A stretch of DNA of 64,000 nucleotides, taken from NCBI GenBank assembly GCA_016187925.1, contig JACPIS010000037.1, positions 124,001 through 188,000 of the forward strand, read 5' to 3'. Positions 1-9,839 of this stretch are shown piece by piece. Source of the DNA: Opitutia bacterium (GTDB lineage Bacteria > Verrucomicrobiota > Verrucomicrobiia > Opitutales > Opitutaceae). The notes under the pieces were generated by a model. It saw nothing but the letters and a program-made list of their open reading frames with translations, was not told the origin of the DNA and ran no database searches. Each line of letters begins with the position of its first letter. The stretch's first letter is position 1. The translations under genes were made by a program, and so were the position numbers.

Positions 1-649
1 AATTGTCGTTGGCCGGGATGCCGGGCGGACCGTAGAGCTGCTGCGCGCCGTCGATGTCGTCACTCGTCTGGGCGTCGATATTGCTGACGTGACTGTTCAT
101 GATCGCCGCCACGGTCTGTCCGCCTTCGTCGGGATGATCGAGACCGAGGCTGTGGCCCAGCTCGTGAATGGCGACGCGCCGCAGATCGACGAGATTCGCC
201 CGGCGGATGCCGCGGTAGGAGTCCCAGGTCCACTTGGTGTTGAAGATGATGTCGGACTCGGCGCGGTCGTTGCCCCGATGCCAGACGGTGGTGACCGCGA
301 GCGTGTTGGTTTCAAACGGGTCGCCGTAAATCGTGTCGCTGAAGGTGATTTCATTGATACGATTGCCGTCGGCGCCAGTGCCGGAGGCCAAAACCTGTGT
401 GGTAAGTTGCACGTTACCGAGCAAAGGATTCCAGCTGTCGGCGGCCGCTTGAAAGCTCGTGTTGTAATTCGTGCCATCACTCAGAGTTGAGCTGGAGCCG
501 AGCGTGACGCGGAATGGAATGCTGCCCGGGGGCCATTTGAGCGGCAGGCCAGTGTTCGAATTGATGATGAAAGTGAAACCGGCGAGCAGCGTCGTCAGGG
601 CCAGCAGCACCGCGAAGAGCAGAGGATGTTTTTTCACGGCGGAGCTCAT
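1..649 (-). CDS. Matrixin-like zinc metalloprotease, C-terminus cut by window edge
   Basis: Probable secreted or membrane-anchored metalloprotease of the matrixin/M10 type. The reading frame, reconstructed from the minus strand, starts with a short basic segment and a hydrophobic helix (about residues 9-28; signal peptide or anchor). It carries the zinc-binding motif HELGHSLGLDH near residue 165, which fits HExxHxxGxxH, followed by an IMNSHV stretch resembling the Met-turn. A segment like DIDGAQQLYG follows, as is common just after the catalytic domain. The ATG at 649 overlaps the stop of the upstream gene (ATGA), so the two are translationally coupled. At least 216 codons are present and the C-terminus is missing. 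The family call rests on the zinc motif; the substrate is unknown. Confidence 0.8.
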   Translation of the reverse strand, partial: MSSAVKKHPLLFAVLLALTTLLAGFTFIINSNTGLPLKWPPGSIPFRVTLGSSSTLSDGTNYNTSFQAAADSWNPLLGNVQLTTQVLASGTGADGNRINEITFSDTIYGDPFETNTLAVTTVWHRGNDRAESDIIFNTKWTWDSYRGIRRANLVDLRRVAIHELGHSLGLDHPDEGGQTVAAIMNSHVSNIDAQTSDDIDGAQQLYGPPGIPANDN

Positions 650-1257
650 TTGAGGCGCTTCTGTTGATTACGATTTTCGACCTGCGCGCGGATGCGCGTG
701 CTGAAAGCAGCTGCGGTCATCGGCTTGGCCTGGGCGTTCACGGCCTTGGTCGCGCTGAGCTGCATCATCGGCAGGGCGACGTCCTTTTCGCTGTAGAGCG
801 GCATGCCGTTGCTGCGCACGACGTAGTCCGAGCCGGATGCCTTGTCGTGGAAAATGGGGTAGAAGCCGTGCATGACGCCGACGAGCGGATAGAAGACCGT
901 GCCGTTGCCTTGGACGAAGAGAATATCCTCCTCACCGACCGTGAGCCGGGGCGCGCCCTCGACGCGCAATTCGTCATCGCCCACCCGGCCGCCAAGGAAG
1001 TCCAGCACAACGGTGGCAGGCGGAGTGCCCTTGATGACTTCGCGCACCTCCAGCGTCACCTTCGTGGCGATGTAACGGTGGCCGGCCTTCTCGCGCCACT
1101 CGGATTGGGATGATTTGATGACGGCGCGGACGACGTAGTCGGCCTGGTCGACCAAGGCGGGAAATTCGGGGGGCTGCACGGTGGTGGCGCGCGCGAGGCC
1201 GGGGGAGAGAGCCAGCAACAGGCCAAGGCCCAAGCTGGCGAAACGGTTGTATCGCAT
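646..1257 (-). CDS. Secreted protein of unknown function, coupled to the metalloprotease
   Basis: A 203-residue protein with a clear signal peptide (hydrophobic residues about 9-24, likely cleaved near LARA-TT). The body has a beta-rich look with the stretch VVRAVIKSSQSEW and a VTLEVREVIKG segment, and a basic, Lys/Arg-rich C-terminus. I do not recognise an enzymatic motif. It overlaps the downstream metalloprotease start by 4 bp, so the pair form one operon. A role as substrate, inhibitor, chaperone or partner of the protease is inference from this coupling only. The start at 1257 gives a textbook signal peptide and is well supported. Confidence 0.75.
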   Translation of the reverse strand: MRYNRFASLGLGLLLALSPGLARATTVQPPEFPALVDQADYVVRAVIKSSQSEWREKAGHRYIATKVTLEVREVIKGTPPATVVLDFLGGRVGDDELRVEGAPRLTVGEEDILFVQGNGTVFYPLVGVMHGFYPIFHDKASGSDYVVRSNGMPLYSEKDVALPMMQLSATKAVNAQAKPMTAAAFSTRIRAQVENRNQQKRLK

Positions 1258-1355
1258 AGGTAGTGGGATGGAATTCTGGCCCGTGAGTTCCGACGCTGAA
1301 CGATTGTAACGCCGCCATTGGCGTCAATCCCTACGTATCCCGAATGCGCTTTTTA

Positions 1356-2921
1356 TCAACCTTTGCGGGTCGCGACCTCGATCACGTCGTGCGGCGAAGC
1401 TTCCTTCTGGCCGGCCGGGGTCACGCGCACGTAGCGGGCCTTGGCTTTCAAATCGGGCAACGTCCTGGCGCCGAGATAGCCCATGCCGGACTGCACGCCG
1501 CCGATCAGCGTGCCGAGCACGTCGTCGACGGAGCCGGAAACTTCCTTGAGCGCCTCGATGCCCTCGGCGGCGACCTTGCGGGTCGTGTCGGTCTTGTCGT
1601 GGCCGTAGCGGGCGGCCGAGCCGGCCTTCATGGCGGCGATGGAGCCCATGCCGCGGTACTGTTTGTAGAGCTTGCCGGAGATTTCCATGATCTCGCCCGG
1701 CGCCTCGCGGCAGCCGGCGAGCAGACCGCCGAGGATGACGGCGTCGGCGAGCGTGAGCGCCTTCACGATGTCGCCCGACTTGGTGATGCCGCCGTCGGCG
1801 ATGACGCGCACGCCCCGCTTCGCGGCGCTCTGGCCGGCGACGTAGAGAGCGGTGAGCTGCGGAATGCCGACGCCCGCCACGATGCGGGTCGTGCAGATCG
1901 AGCCGGGCCCCTGGCCGACCTTGATGGCGCTCGCGCCGCAATCGGCCAGATACTCGACGCCGGAGCCGCTGGTGACGTTGCCGGCGATGATGGAGAGATG
2001 AGGAAACGCGCCGCGGATCAGCTTCACCATGTCGCCGACGCCGGCGGTGTGGCCGTGGGCAGTGGAGACGGCCACCGCATCGACCGCCTCGTCGACCAGC
2101 GCGCCGACATGGGAAATGATCTTCTCGCGGTCGAGTTCGCCGTTGGATTTGCGCACGGGTGAGACCGCCGCGCCGACAACGAGCCGGAACTGCGAATCAC
2201 GCGCGGGCTTCCGGCGGGATTTGGCTTCCGTGGTGATGCGCTCGACGTCCGAGATGGTGATGAGGCCGCGCAGGTGGTCCTTGTCGTCGACGACGAGAAT
2301 CTTGTGGATGCCGACGTTTTCCGTGAAGAACTTGTCGGCCTCCTTGATCGGGTCGGCGGCCATGCGCTTTTCCGGGACGGTGATGAGCTGCTTGCGCGGC
2401 GTCATCACGTCGGCGACCTTCTTGGCCTTGTAGCGGTCCCGGACGAGATTGCCGGCGAGCAGGCCGACGAGCTTGCCGCCGCTGTCGGCGACCGGGAAGG
2501 TGCGGAAGTCGAAACGGCGCTGCTCGATGAGCGCGAGCACGTCGCCCACCAGCATGTCGGGCGAGACCGTCATCGGATCCTGGATGAGGCCGTGGATGTG
2601 GTGCTTCACGCGCGCGACCTCCTTGATCTGGTCCTTGGCGGGAAGGTTGTAATGGACGAGGCCGAGGCCGCCGTTCAGCGCCATGGCGATGGCCATGCGC
2701 GACTCGGTGACGGTGTCCATGTCGGACGAGATGATCGGAATCTGCAGCCGGAGCGCGTCGGAAATCGACGTGGCGAGGTCGGCGTCCTTCGGGAGGATCT
2801 CGCTGTAAAGCGTGGCCAGCGAGACGTCGTCGTAGGTCAGCGCATTCGGCAGATTGGCCGGGAAGAAGCGGTCGGCCGGCAGGTAGAAATCGGAGTCAGC
2901 GGAGGCAACGGGCTTGGTCAT
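1356..2921 (-). CDS. guaB: IMP dehydrogenase
   Basis: Oxidises IMP to XMP with NAD+, the first committed step of GMP synthesis, in the cytosol. The catalytic barrel starts with [10 protein letters not shown] near the N-terminus. It is interrupted by a CBS pair (about residues 100-225), including [13 protein letters not shown]. The catalytic loop [15 protein letters not shown] holds the nucleophilic Cys, and [13 protein letters not shown] is the phosphate-binding region. The length of 521 residues is slightly longer than the usual ~490. The ATG at 2921 is preferred; a start 11 codons further upstream would need a weaker codon and adds unconserved residues. It is divergent from menC and stands alone. 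Confidence 0.96.
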   Translation of the reverse strand: MTKPVASADSDFYLPADRFFPANLPNALTYDDVSLATLYSEILPKDADLATSISDALRLQIPIISSDMDTVTESRMAIAMALNGGLGLVHYNLPAKDQIKEVARVKHHIHGLIQDPMTVSPDMLVGDVLALIEQRRFDFRTFPVADSGGKLVGLLAGNLVRDRYKAKKVADVMTPRKQLITVPEKRMAADPIKEADKFFTENVGIHKILVVDDKDHLRGLITISDVERITTEAKSRRKPARDSQFRLVVGAAVSPVRKSNGELDREKIISHVGALVDEAVDAVAVSTAHGHTAGVGDMVKLIRGAFPHLSIIAGNVTSGSGVEYLADCGASAIKVGQGPGSICTTRIVAGVGIPQLTALYVAGQSAAKRGVRVIADGGITKSGDIVKALTLADAVILGGLLAGCREAPGEIMEISGKLYKQYRGMGSIAAMKAGSAARYGHDKTDTTRKVAAEGIEALKEVSGSVDDVLGTLIGGVQSGMGYLGARTLPDLKAKARYVRVTPAGQKEASPHDVIEVATRKG

Positions 2922-3085
2922 GTTGCCGCAGACTGAATAATCCCGGCGCGGCAAAGCTCAAGCGATTCCTCGAAAATTTTTCGGCGAAACGTGTCATCGC
3001 GGCGCAGCCGCTCCCATGCGCCGGGCCGACCCGCGGGCATGCGCGGCGTTGCGTTCCGGGACTTCCGTGTATTCCGTGGGCGGCA

Positions 3086-4084
3086 ATGAATTACCTCTTC
3101 GCCAGCAAGCGCTACCGCCTGCCGCTGCGCGCCCCGCTGCGCACGGCGCACGGGCTGTGGCGCGAGCGCGAAGGGCTGCTGGTGCGCCTGACGGACGAGA
3201 CCGGCCGCGTTGGCCTGGGGGAAATCGCTCCGCTTGAGTGGTTCGGCACGGAGAGGCTGGCCGAGGCCGAGACGCTGTGCCGCGGTTGGGGCGACCGCCT
3301 CACTGAGGCGCAGATGGCCGCAATCCCCGCGCGTTTCGGTTGCCTGCGCTTCGCGTTGGCGGCGGCGAAACCCGCGGCGGAGGCGAAGGCGCCGGCGGAT
3401 CAACGGTTGCCCGTGGCCGCGCTGCTGCCGGCCGGCCGGGCGGCGTTGGAAGCGCTGCCGGCGCGGCTCGAGGCAGGATTTCTTGCGTTCAAATGGAAGG
3501 TCGGTGTCGGGCGCGTGGAGGACGAACTGGCGATTTTGGACGACTTGCTCGGCGCGTTGCCGGCATACACGCGACTACGGCTCGATGCCAACGGCGCATG
3601 GGAACGCCGGGCGGCCGAGCGCTGGCTGGCATATTGCGCGGAGCGTCCGCTGGAGTTCATCGAACAGCCGGTCGCGCCAGCCGAGGTCGATCTGCTGCTC
3701 GGACTGGCCGAGGATTACCCGGTGAAACTGGCGCTCGACGAATCGGTCACAGGACTGGCGGCGGCGCGCGAGTGGCAGGCGCGCGGCTGGCGGGGTGTCT
3801 TTGTGATCAAGCCCGCGCTGGCCGGGCCGCTCGCAGAGTTGGAAGCTTGGATTCGCGAATCCAAGGCGGACGTGGTTTTCTCGAGCGCCATCGAGACGGC
3901 GCTCGGGCGCGCGGCGATCCTGCGCTGGATTTTGTCGGCAAGACTGACCCAGCGGGCGCTCGGCTTCGGCATCGGAGAGATTTTCGGTTCGCGTGTCTGG
4001 GATGGCCCTCCGGTGGGGCCGTTGCTCGACGCCGGTTGGTGCGACGCGGTTGATCCGGAGGAGTTATGGAACGCGCTGAATTAG
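3086..4084 (+). CDS. menC: o-Succinylbenzoate synthase (enolase superfamily)
   Basis: Dehydrates SHCHC to o-succinylbenzoate in menaquinone synthesis. The 332-residue protein has the enolase-superfamily layout: an N-terminal capping domain (residues 1-105) and a barrel with visible active-site residues. These are the KxK pair in FKWKVGVG, metal ligands in LRLDANGAW, EFIEQPV and LALDESV, and the late Lys in FVIKPALAG. Its end overlaps menE by 19 bp. Dipeptide epimerases share this fold, but the direct coupling to an OSB-CoA ligase-like gene settles the call. No other men genes lie in the window. Confidence 0.9.
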   Translation: MNYLFASKRYRLPLRAPLRTAHGLWREREGLLVRLTDETGRVGLGEIAPLEWFGTERLAEAETLCRGWGDRLTEAQMAAIPARFGCLRFALAAAKPAAEAKAPADQRLPVAALLPAGRAALEALPARLEAGFLAFKWKVGVGRVEDELAILDDLLGALPAYTRLRLDANGAWERRAAERWLAYCAERPLEFIEQPVAPAEVDLLLGLAEDYPVKLALDESVTGLAAAREWQARGWRGVFVIKPALAGPLAELEAWIRESKADVVFSSAIETALGRAAILRWILSARLTQRALGFGIGEIFGSRVWDGPPVGPLLDAGWCDAVDPEELWNALN

Positions 4085-5304
4085 CCAGCTTGCTCGGAGG
4101 ACGGAGGTCGGAAGTCAGCGGGAAACGCGACGCCGGACGCGTGTGCATTTCCGAGTCCGCGCCGCAGAGTTTCCTGTCGGCCTTGGCCAATGCGGTGGCA
4201 GGGGAGGAGGAGATTTTTCTCTGCAATCCGGCCTGGAGCACCGCCGAGCGAAAACAAGTGGATGAATTGCTGGCTCAGACTGCACCGCAGCGCGGCGCGC
4301 GCGGCTGGCTGATGATTCCGACCGGCGGCTCGTCGGGCTCCATCAAGTTCGCCCGGCACGACGGCTTCACGGTGGCCGCGGCGGTCGCTGGCTTCGCGCG
4401 GCACTTCGGGCTTTCCCCGGTCAACGCTGTGGGCGTGCTGCCGCTCTTCCACGTCAGCGGGTTGATGGCCGCACTGCGCTGCGCGCTTACTGGCGGGACG
4501 TATCTGCCGGCGGATTGGAAAAACATCGAAGCCGGGCAACGCCACGAGCTGCCGGCCGGAAAGGACGGTTGGGTGATCTCACTCGTGCCGACGCAGCTCG
4601 AGCGGCTGTTGCGCGACGCGGCGGCGGTCGACTGGCTGCGCCGTTTCAAGATTGTCTTCCTCGGCGGCGCGCCCGCCTGGCCGGAGCTGCTGGAGCGCGC
4701 CGCCAACGCGCGGCTGCCGTTGTCGCTCGGCTACGGCATGACGGAGACGGCGGCCATGGTCGCGGCGTTACGTCCGGCGGAGTTTCTCGCCGGCGACCGC
4801 AGTTGCGGGACGGCGATGCCACATGCCTCGCTGGCACTCGATGCCGAGGGACGAATCACCGTTTCGGGAGAATCGATTTTCCACGGCTATTATCCGGCGC
4901 CAAGTGACAGCCGGAGCTTCACGACGGAGGACTTGGGCTCGCTGGACACGGCCGGACGACTGCGGGTGCTCGGCCGGCGCGACGGCGTGATCATCACCGG
5001 CGGAGAAAAGGTGCAACCGCTCGACGTCGAGGCTGCCTTGCGCGACACAGGTGAATTCGCCGATGTGATCGTGCTGGGCCTGCCGCATCCGGAGTGGGGA
5101 CAGCAGGTGGTCGCGGCCTATCCCGCCGCCAGCCGGCCCGATCTCGCGAAGGTGGAGCAGGCACTCAGCCGGCGTTTGACCGCGTTCAAGCGCCCGAAGC
5201 GTTACCTCGCGTTGGCGGATTGGCCGCGCACCGCGCACGGGAAAATCAACCGCACTGAATTGCTCGCCCGGATAACGGAGTTGGTACAGGCCGGCGGCCG
5301 CTGA
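4066..5304 (+). CDS. menE: o-Succinylbenzoate--CoA ligase
   Basis: ANL-family adenylating enzyme that activates OSB to OSB-CoA, the step after MenC. Visible signatures are the phosphate-binding loop PTGGSSGS (about residue 85), the A5 motif LGYGMTETAAM, the hinge motif LGRRDGVIITGGEKV, and the C-terminal catalytic Lys region HGKINRTELL. At 412 residues it is short for the superfamily because the N-terminal subdomain is reduced, which is usual for compact MenE proteins. The ATG at 4066 follows a good ribosome-binding site (GGAGGAG) located inside the end of menC, so the two genes are translationally coupled. Confidence 0.88.
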   Translation: MERAELASLLGGRRSEVSGKRDAGRVCISESAPQSFLSALANAVAGEEEIFLCNPAWSTAERKQVDELLAQTAPQRGARGWLMIPTGGSSGSIKFARHDGFTVAAAVAGFARHFGLSPVNAVGVLPLFHVSGLMAALRCALTGGTYLPADWKNIEAGQRHELPAGKDGWVISLVPTQLERLLRDAAAVDWLRRFKIVFLGGAPAWPELLERAANARLPLSLGYGMTETAAMVAALRPAEFLAGDRSCGTAMPHASLALDAEGRITVSGESIFHGYYPAPSDSRSFTTEDLGSLDTAGRLRVLGRRDGVIITGGEKVQPLDVEAALRDTGEFADVIVLGLPHPEWGQQVVAAYPAASRPDLAKVEQALSRRLTAFKRPKRYLALADWPRTAHGKINRTELLARITELVQAGGR

Positions 5305-5348
5305 TACTTGCTTCTTGTCGGCCGGTATTGCCCGGCTACCTTTTATCC

Positions 5349-5588
5349 ATGGATTTCAGCCACCCAATGACGGTGACTCCGCGTTTGCCGGTGGAGGAGC
5401 CGCTCGACCCGCAGTTGCTCGCGCGGTATCGTGTGGCGACGCCCGAGGCCAAACTGGCGGTAGTGGCCCGACTGAACGCCACGTTGATCGGTCTGAAGGA
5501 GGCGCAACTGGCGGCGACTTGCGGAGAACTCTCCCTCCCGGCCCGCCGACTCAAGCTGCGTAACTGGTGGCTGGGGACCCGGGACTGA
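5349..5588 (+). CDS. Small protein paired with a nucleotidyltransferase
   Basis: A 79-residue protein with no signal peptide or membrane segment. It contains LLARYRVATPEAKLAVVARL followed by a charged helical stretch. Similar short helical proteins are often encoded directly before AbiEii/DUF6036-type nucleotidyltransferase genes. The ATG at 5349 is preferred over a TTG at 5328. The downstream gene begins 6 bp after its stop, so co-expression is very likely. An antitoxin-like or partner role is inference from gene order; no activity can be read from the sequence. Confidence 0.65.
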   Translation: MDFSHPMTVTPRLPVEEPLDPQLLARYRVATPEAKLAVVARLNATLIGLKEAQLAATCGELSLPARRLKLRNWWLGTRD

Positions 5589-5594
5589 TCGCGT

Positions 5595-6152
5595 ATGTGG
5601 GATTGGCTTTTCGCCTTCATCGACCCGCTGGAGCGCCTATCGATTCCGTATGCGCTGGTCGGCTCAGTCGCGGCATCGATTTATGGCGAGCCGCGCGCGA
5701 CGAATGACGTGGATGTGGTCATCCAGGTGAAAGCGTCGGATGTCCCGCGGTTGATCGCGGCCTATCCCGCCGATCAATTCTATCTGCCGCCGGAGGAGGT
5801 GATGGCTGCCGAGCTGGAGCGCACCGAAGGCGGTCATCTCAACATCATAGCCTTGGATGTCATGGCCAAAGCAGATTTGTACCCGCTGCCTGCCGGCCAG
5901 CAAACCTGGTTTGCCCGCCGCCGCAGTCTGGCCGTGGCGGGGCGTGCCTTGTGGGTGGCGGCACCGGAGGTCGTAATTCTGCAAAAGCTGCTTTTTTTTC
6001 GCGAAGGTCGGTCGGAAAAGCATCTGCGCGACATTCGCGGCATGGTGGCGGTGTCGGGCAGCCAACTGGATGCGCCTTGGTTGCAGGGCGAGGTCGCCCG
6101 GTTGCACCTCGCCGACGAATGGCGTTTGGTATCAGGACCCGGAATTTCTTAA
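5595..6152 (+). CDS. Nucleotidyltransferase-fold protein (AbiEii/DUF6036-like)
   Basis: A 185-residue protein with the minimal nucleotidyltransferase core: YALVGSVAASIYGEPRATND followed by VDVV supplies the GS motif and the paired metal-binding aspartates (residues about 20-42). A later segment, VVILQKLLFFREGRSEKHLRD, matches the Lys-rich helix common in this group. Family members transfer a nucleotide to a protein or RNA target, and some act as toxins. It is the second gene of a tight two-gene unit. Whether this pair is a toxin-antitoxin system or an ordinary modifier is not decided by sequence. Confidence 0.75.
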   Translation: MWDWLFAFIDPLERLSIPYALVGSVAASIYGEPRATNDVDVVIQVKASDVPRLIAAYPADQFYLPPEEVMAAELERTEGGHLNIIALDVMAKADLYPLPAGQQTWFARRRSLAVAGRALWVAAPEVVILQKLLFFREGRSEKHLRDIRGMVAVSGSQLDAPWLQGEVARLHLADEWRLVSGPGIS

Positions 6153-6161
6153 TCCTCAATC

Positions 6162-7919
6162 GTGAACAAAACTGAAATCGCCGCCGTGCTGGTCGACATC
6201 GGCACGCTGCTGGAGCTGAAGGGGGAGAATCCCTTCAAGATTCGCGCCTACCAGTCCGGTGCGCGCGTGGTGGAGTCGCTCGGCGAGGAGGAACTGGCAC
6301 AGCGCATCGCGGCGGGCACGCTCGAGGAGGTGAAGGGCATCGGCGAAGCGCTCGCGCAGAAGATCACCGAGCTGGCGCAGACGGGCAGACTGGGTTTCTA
6401 CGAGAAGTTGAAGGCGTCGATTCCCGCCGGGTTGGTCGAGATTCTCTCCATCCCCGGCATCGGACCGAAGAAGGTGAAGGCGCTGCACGACAAGCTCGGC
6501 ATCGATTCCATCGCGAAACTCCAGCAGGCCTGCGCGGCGGGCCGGGTGGCCGAGCTCGAGGGTTTCGGCGAAAAGACGCAGGAGAAGATCGTCGAGGGCA
6601 TCCGCAACCGCGAGGCCTACGGCAAGCGGCACCTCTGGCTCGAGGCGTGGCAGGTGGCCGAGCCGATCCTGCTGGGGCTGCGCGTGCTCAAGGGCGTGCT
6701 GCACGCCGAGGCTTGCGGCAGCCTGCGCCGCCACATGGAGACCGTGGGCGATCTGGATTTCCTCGTGGCGACGAAGACGCCGGAGCCCATCGTCGCGTGG
6801 TTCGTCCAATGGCCGGGCGTCAAGGAAGTCACGGCGCAGGGCGAGACGAAGGCCAGCGTGCGGCTCGGATCGGGCATCCAGGCGGACCTGCGGCTCGTGC
6901 CGCCCGAGCAGTTCGTGTTCGCATTGCACCACTTCACGGGTTCGAAGGACCACAACATCCAGATGCGCCACCGCGCGCTGCAGCGCGGCCTGTCGATGAG
7001 CGAGTGGGGCCTCGTGCCGGCGGAGGGCGAGGGCACCGCCAAGCAGAAGGCCGAGGAGCGCGGCCGTCAGACTGATATCAAGACCGAGGAACAGCTTTTT
7101 GCCCATCTCGGCCTCGCGTTCATCCCGCCCGAGCTGCGCGAGGGGCTCGGCGAGATCGAGCTGGCGGAGGCGAAGAAACTGCCCCGCCTCGTCGAGGAGT
7201 CGGACATCCGCGGAGTTTTCCACAACCACACGACGGCCTCCGACGGACACAACACGCTCGAGGAGATGACCGCGGCCGCCGAGGCGCTGGGCTTCGAGTT
7301 TCTCGGCATCGCGGATCACTCGAAATCGAGTTTCCAAGCCCGCGGGCTCGACGAGGCCCGGCTGGAGGAGCAGGTGGCAGCCATCAAGCAGCTGAACGCG
7401 GCGAAGAAATTCAAGACGCACGTCTTCAGCGGCACCGAGTGCGACATCCTGCCGGACGGGCGGCTCGATTTCTCCGCGAAGACGCTGGCGCAGCTCGATT
7501 ACGTGGTCGTTTCCGTGCACTCGAGCTTCAAGCAGAGCCGCGAGGAGATGACGAAGCGCCTCATCAAGGCCATCGAGCATCCGCACGTCACGATGCTGGG
7601 GCACCTGACCGGCCGGCTGCTGCTGGAGCGCGAGGGCTACGAGGTCGACGTGGACAAGATCGTCGACGCCGCCATCGCGAACGGCGTCATCATCGAATTG
7701 AACGCCAGCCCGTGGCGGCTCGACATGGATTGGCGGCACTGGCGCAAGGCGGCCGAGAAAGGCCTGCTCTGCGCGATCAATCCCGACGCGCACTCGACGG
7801 CGGGGCTCGCGCATTTTCGGTGCGGCGTCGGTGCGGCGCGCAAGGGCTGGCTGACGCGGGAGAACATCCTGAACACCCGCCCGCTGCGCGCGGTGGTGGA
7901 TTTCTTCGCCCGCAAATGA
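6162..7919 (+). CDS. polX: DNA polymerase/3'-5' exonuclease PolX
   Basis: Bacterial family-X polymerase with a C-terminal PHP nuclease domain, acting in base-excision and gap repair. The N-terminal helix-hairpin-helix region ([15 protein letters not shown] and [19 protein letters not shown]) is followed by the palm motif [19 protein letters not shown] with catalytic aspartates (about residue 185-205). The PHP domain (about residues 345-585) shows [27 protein letters not shown] and [10 protein letters not shown]. The length of 585 is typical for bacterial PolX. The start is a GTG at 6162, 9 bp after the preceding gene's stop. Confidence 0.95.
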   Translation: MNKTEIAAVLVDIGTLLELKGENPFKIRAYQSGARVVESLGEEELAQRIAAGTLEEVKGIGEALAQKITELAQTGRLGFYEKLKASIPAGLVEILSIPGIGPKKVKALHDKLGIDSIAKLQQACAAGRVAELEGFGEKTQEKIVEGIRNREAYGKRHLWLEAWQVAEPILLGLRVLKGVLHAEACGSLRRHMETVGDLDFLVATKTPEPIVAWFVQWPGVKEVTAQGETKASVRLGSGIQADLRLVPPEQFVFALHHFTGSKDHNIQMRHRALQRGLSMSEWGLVPAEGEGTAKQKAEERGRQTDIKTEEQLFAHLGLAFIPPELREGLGEIELAEAKKLPRLVEESDIRGVFHNHTTASDGHNTLEEMTAAAEALGFEFLGIADHSKSSFQARGLDEARLEEQVAAIKQLNAAKKFKTHVFSGTECDILPDGRLDFSAKTLAQLDYVVVSVHSSFKQSREEMTKRLIKAIEHPHVTMLGHLTGRLLLEREGYEVDVDKIVDAAIANGVIIELNASPWRLDMDWRHWRKAAEKGLLCAINPDAHSTAGLAHFRCGVGAARKGWLTRENILNTRPLRAVVDFFARK

Positions 7920-8014
7920 GCGCCGGCCGCGCGGACCGGAATCGACGCGGCGGCGATTTCCGCTAAACCGGGGCGCGCGGATGCCGATGTAACGCAATTT
8001 CTCTCTACGTTTCC

Positions 8015-9607
8015 ATGCTGTTTGATGCTGTTAGGAATCCCTTGAACAATCTCAGTTGGGTCCGTCCGGCCACCGGGCTGGCCCTGGGCGCCTACGTGAT
8101 CATCGCGATTCTGGGCTATGCGCTGTTCGCCGAGCCGCTTTCCTGGTTCCTGGTCGAGCTCGGCGCGTGCGCCTTGTGCGCGCTGGGCTTGGGGTGGGCC
8201 GAGCGGAGGCCCGCGCGGGCCGCGGCGCTGGTCATTGGGACGATCAGCGCGGAAATGCTCTGGTCGTTTTTCCGGCTCGGCACCTTCGATATCACGGCGA
8301 CACTGGTCTTTCCGGCGTTGGTGGTGGGGGTTGGCCTGGTCTGGGGCTCCCGGGCAATGGTGCTGGCGGCGGTGGCCGCGGGGGGACTGATCCCGGCGGC
8401 GGTGCTGGCGGGCCGCCTGCACCGGAGCGAGCCGTTCTTCCACGGCCAGGAAATCTTTGCGCTGATCATCCTGCAAGTCGTCCTGCTGACCGTGACGCTG
8501 TTCGGCCGCGCCGTCCTGCTCGCCTACGGAAGGATGCTGGATGCGGTGGCCCAGTCGCGGCAGCATTATGCGGAGCTTTTCCGCTCTTCGCCGGACGGGC
8601 TGGTCGAGCTCGACGAGCACCATCGGATCATCGAGGCCAATCCCGCGGCGGCGGCTTTGCTCCAGTTGGGAACCCGCGGAGGCAGGCGGCGTCCCTTGGC
8701 CGAAGTTTTGGCGGACGCGGGTGCGCCGGCGGACTTCGACATCGCCCGGCTGCGTCCGGCCGAAATCGCGACGCTCGAGCTGGATTCCGGCCGGCGGGTC
8801 GTCGAGGCCGTCGCCCGCAACCCGCGCGGGGCCGCCGGGCGCGCGTTGCTGGTGTTGCGCGACGTGACCGAGCACCGGCGCTTGGCGCAACATCACGCGC
8901 AGATGCAGCGGCTCGAGACCGTGGGCCAGCTCGCGGGCGGCATCGCCCACGAGTTCAACAATCTCCTGACCGCCATCGGCGGCAACGCCGGCCTCATGCA
9001 GGATCACCCGGCGGACGACGTGCGGTCGCTCGCGGGCGGCATTCTCGAGGCGCAACGCCGGGCCGCGAGCCTGACCAGGAAGCTGGTTTCCTTTGCCCAG
9101 CACGATTACCGCAATCCCGAGGCGCTTTCCCTCGCGCGGGAAATTTCGGAAATGGGCGAACTGCTGCGCCGCACGGCTGGGCCGGAGCACCGGGTCGTGC
9201 TCAAGGGCGGCGGGCCGGGCTGGGTCATGGCCGACCGTCTGCAACTCGAGCAGATGACCGTCCAGCTGGTGGCCAACGCCCGCGATGCCGCGCCCCGCGG
9301 CTCCGTCATCGAGGTGCGCGTGGCGGTCCTGACCCGCGAGGAAGCGGCCGCCGCCGGCTCGCCGCTGACGGGCGGCAAGCAGCTTTGCGTCGAAGTAGCC
9401 GACCAGGGACCGGGATTGAGCGACGAGGTGAAGCGCCGGTTGTTCGAACCGTTTTTCACCACCAAGCCGCCGGGGGCGGGTGCCGGCCTCGGCTTGGCCG
9501 CGGTACACGGCATCATGGCGCAACATGCCGGCGCCGTGACGATCGAGAGCCGGGATGGCCAGGGCGCGACTGCGCGGTTGTTTTTCCCCGAAGTGGTGCG
9601 CGGCTGA
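8015..9607 (+). CDS. Membrane-bound PAS sensor histidine kinase
   Basis: A 530-residue orphan sensor kinase. The N-terminal third (about residues 15-170) is strongly hydrophobic with five or six predicted membrane helices and no large periplasmic loop, suggesting a signal sensed in or near the membrane. A PAS-like domain follows (FRSSPDGLVELDEHHRIIEA, about residue 187). The dimerisation/phosphoacceptor helix contains GGIAHEFNNLLTAIGG, with His near residue 311. The ATPase domain shows the N-box VANARDA, a DQGPGLS G1 box and GAGLGLAAVHGI. No response regulator gene is adjacent, and there is no fused receiver. Confidence 0.9.
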   Translation: MLFDAVRNPLNNLSWVRPATGLALGAYVIIAILGYALFAEPLSWFLVELGACALCALGLGWAERRPARAAALVIGTISAEMLWSFFRLGTFDITATLVFPALVVGVGLVWGSRAMVLAAVAAGGLIPAAVLAGRLHRSEPFFHGQEIFALIILQVVLLTVTLFGRAVLLAYGRMLDAVAQSRQHYAELFRSSPDGLVELDEHHRIIEANPAAAALLQLGTRGGRRRPLAEVLADAGAPADFDIARLRPAEIATLELDSGRRVVEAVARNPRGAAGRALLVLRDVTEHRRLAQHHAQMQRLETVGQLAGGIAHEFNNLLTAIGGNAGLMQDHPADDVRSLAGGILEAQRRAASLTRKLVSFAQHDYRNPEALSLAREISEMGELLRRTAGPEHRVVLKGGGPGWVMADRLQLEQMTVQLVANARDAAPRGSVIEVRVAVLTREEAAAAGSPLTGGKQLCVEVADQGPGLSDEVKRRLFEPFFTTKPPGAGAGLGLAAVHGIMAQHAGAVTIESRDGQGATARLFFPEVVRG

Positions 9608-9839
9608 GCGGATGCCTCGCCCTGGCGCCCTTTTGGCGGGACAACCGCCGTTCAGAGCTAAGTGACGGACGAAGGCGGGTTTCTGCGAAGGACCACCGGC
9701 GACCAGCAACTAAATTGGCGGGAATCTGGGTAGGGGTTATGACGCAAACGTAGGTTAGTGGGGATTATGGGAGGCATAAGTTCTGCTCTCATGCATGGCG
9801 TACAGCCACCCCTGTCACCTCACTGAAAAAGGATCCCCC
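9608..9839. other. Intergenic region, no clear element
   Basis: A stretch of 232 bp between the sensor kinase and the cytidylate-kinase-like gene. A small hairpin (GGCGGG-ACAA-CCGCC, around 9634) could weakly terminate the kinase transcript but has no T-run. The last 100 bp become notably less GC-rich and G/T-biased (GGGTAGGGGTTATGACGC), so a promoter or leader is plausible. No consensus -35/-10 pair was recognised. Confidence 0.3.

Noticed and set aside
97-480. A 127-codon frame within the metalloprotease gene
   Set aside because: It is a shifted frame on the same strand; the correct frame contains the zinc motif and runs to the window edge.
6156-7997. A 613-codon open frame opposite polX
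   Set aside because: The plus strand has all PolX and PHP motifs; the opposite frame has no domain-like pattern.
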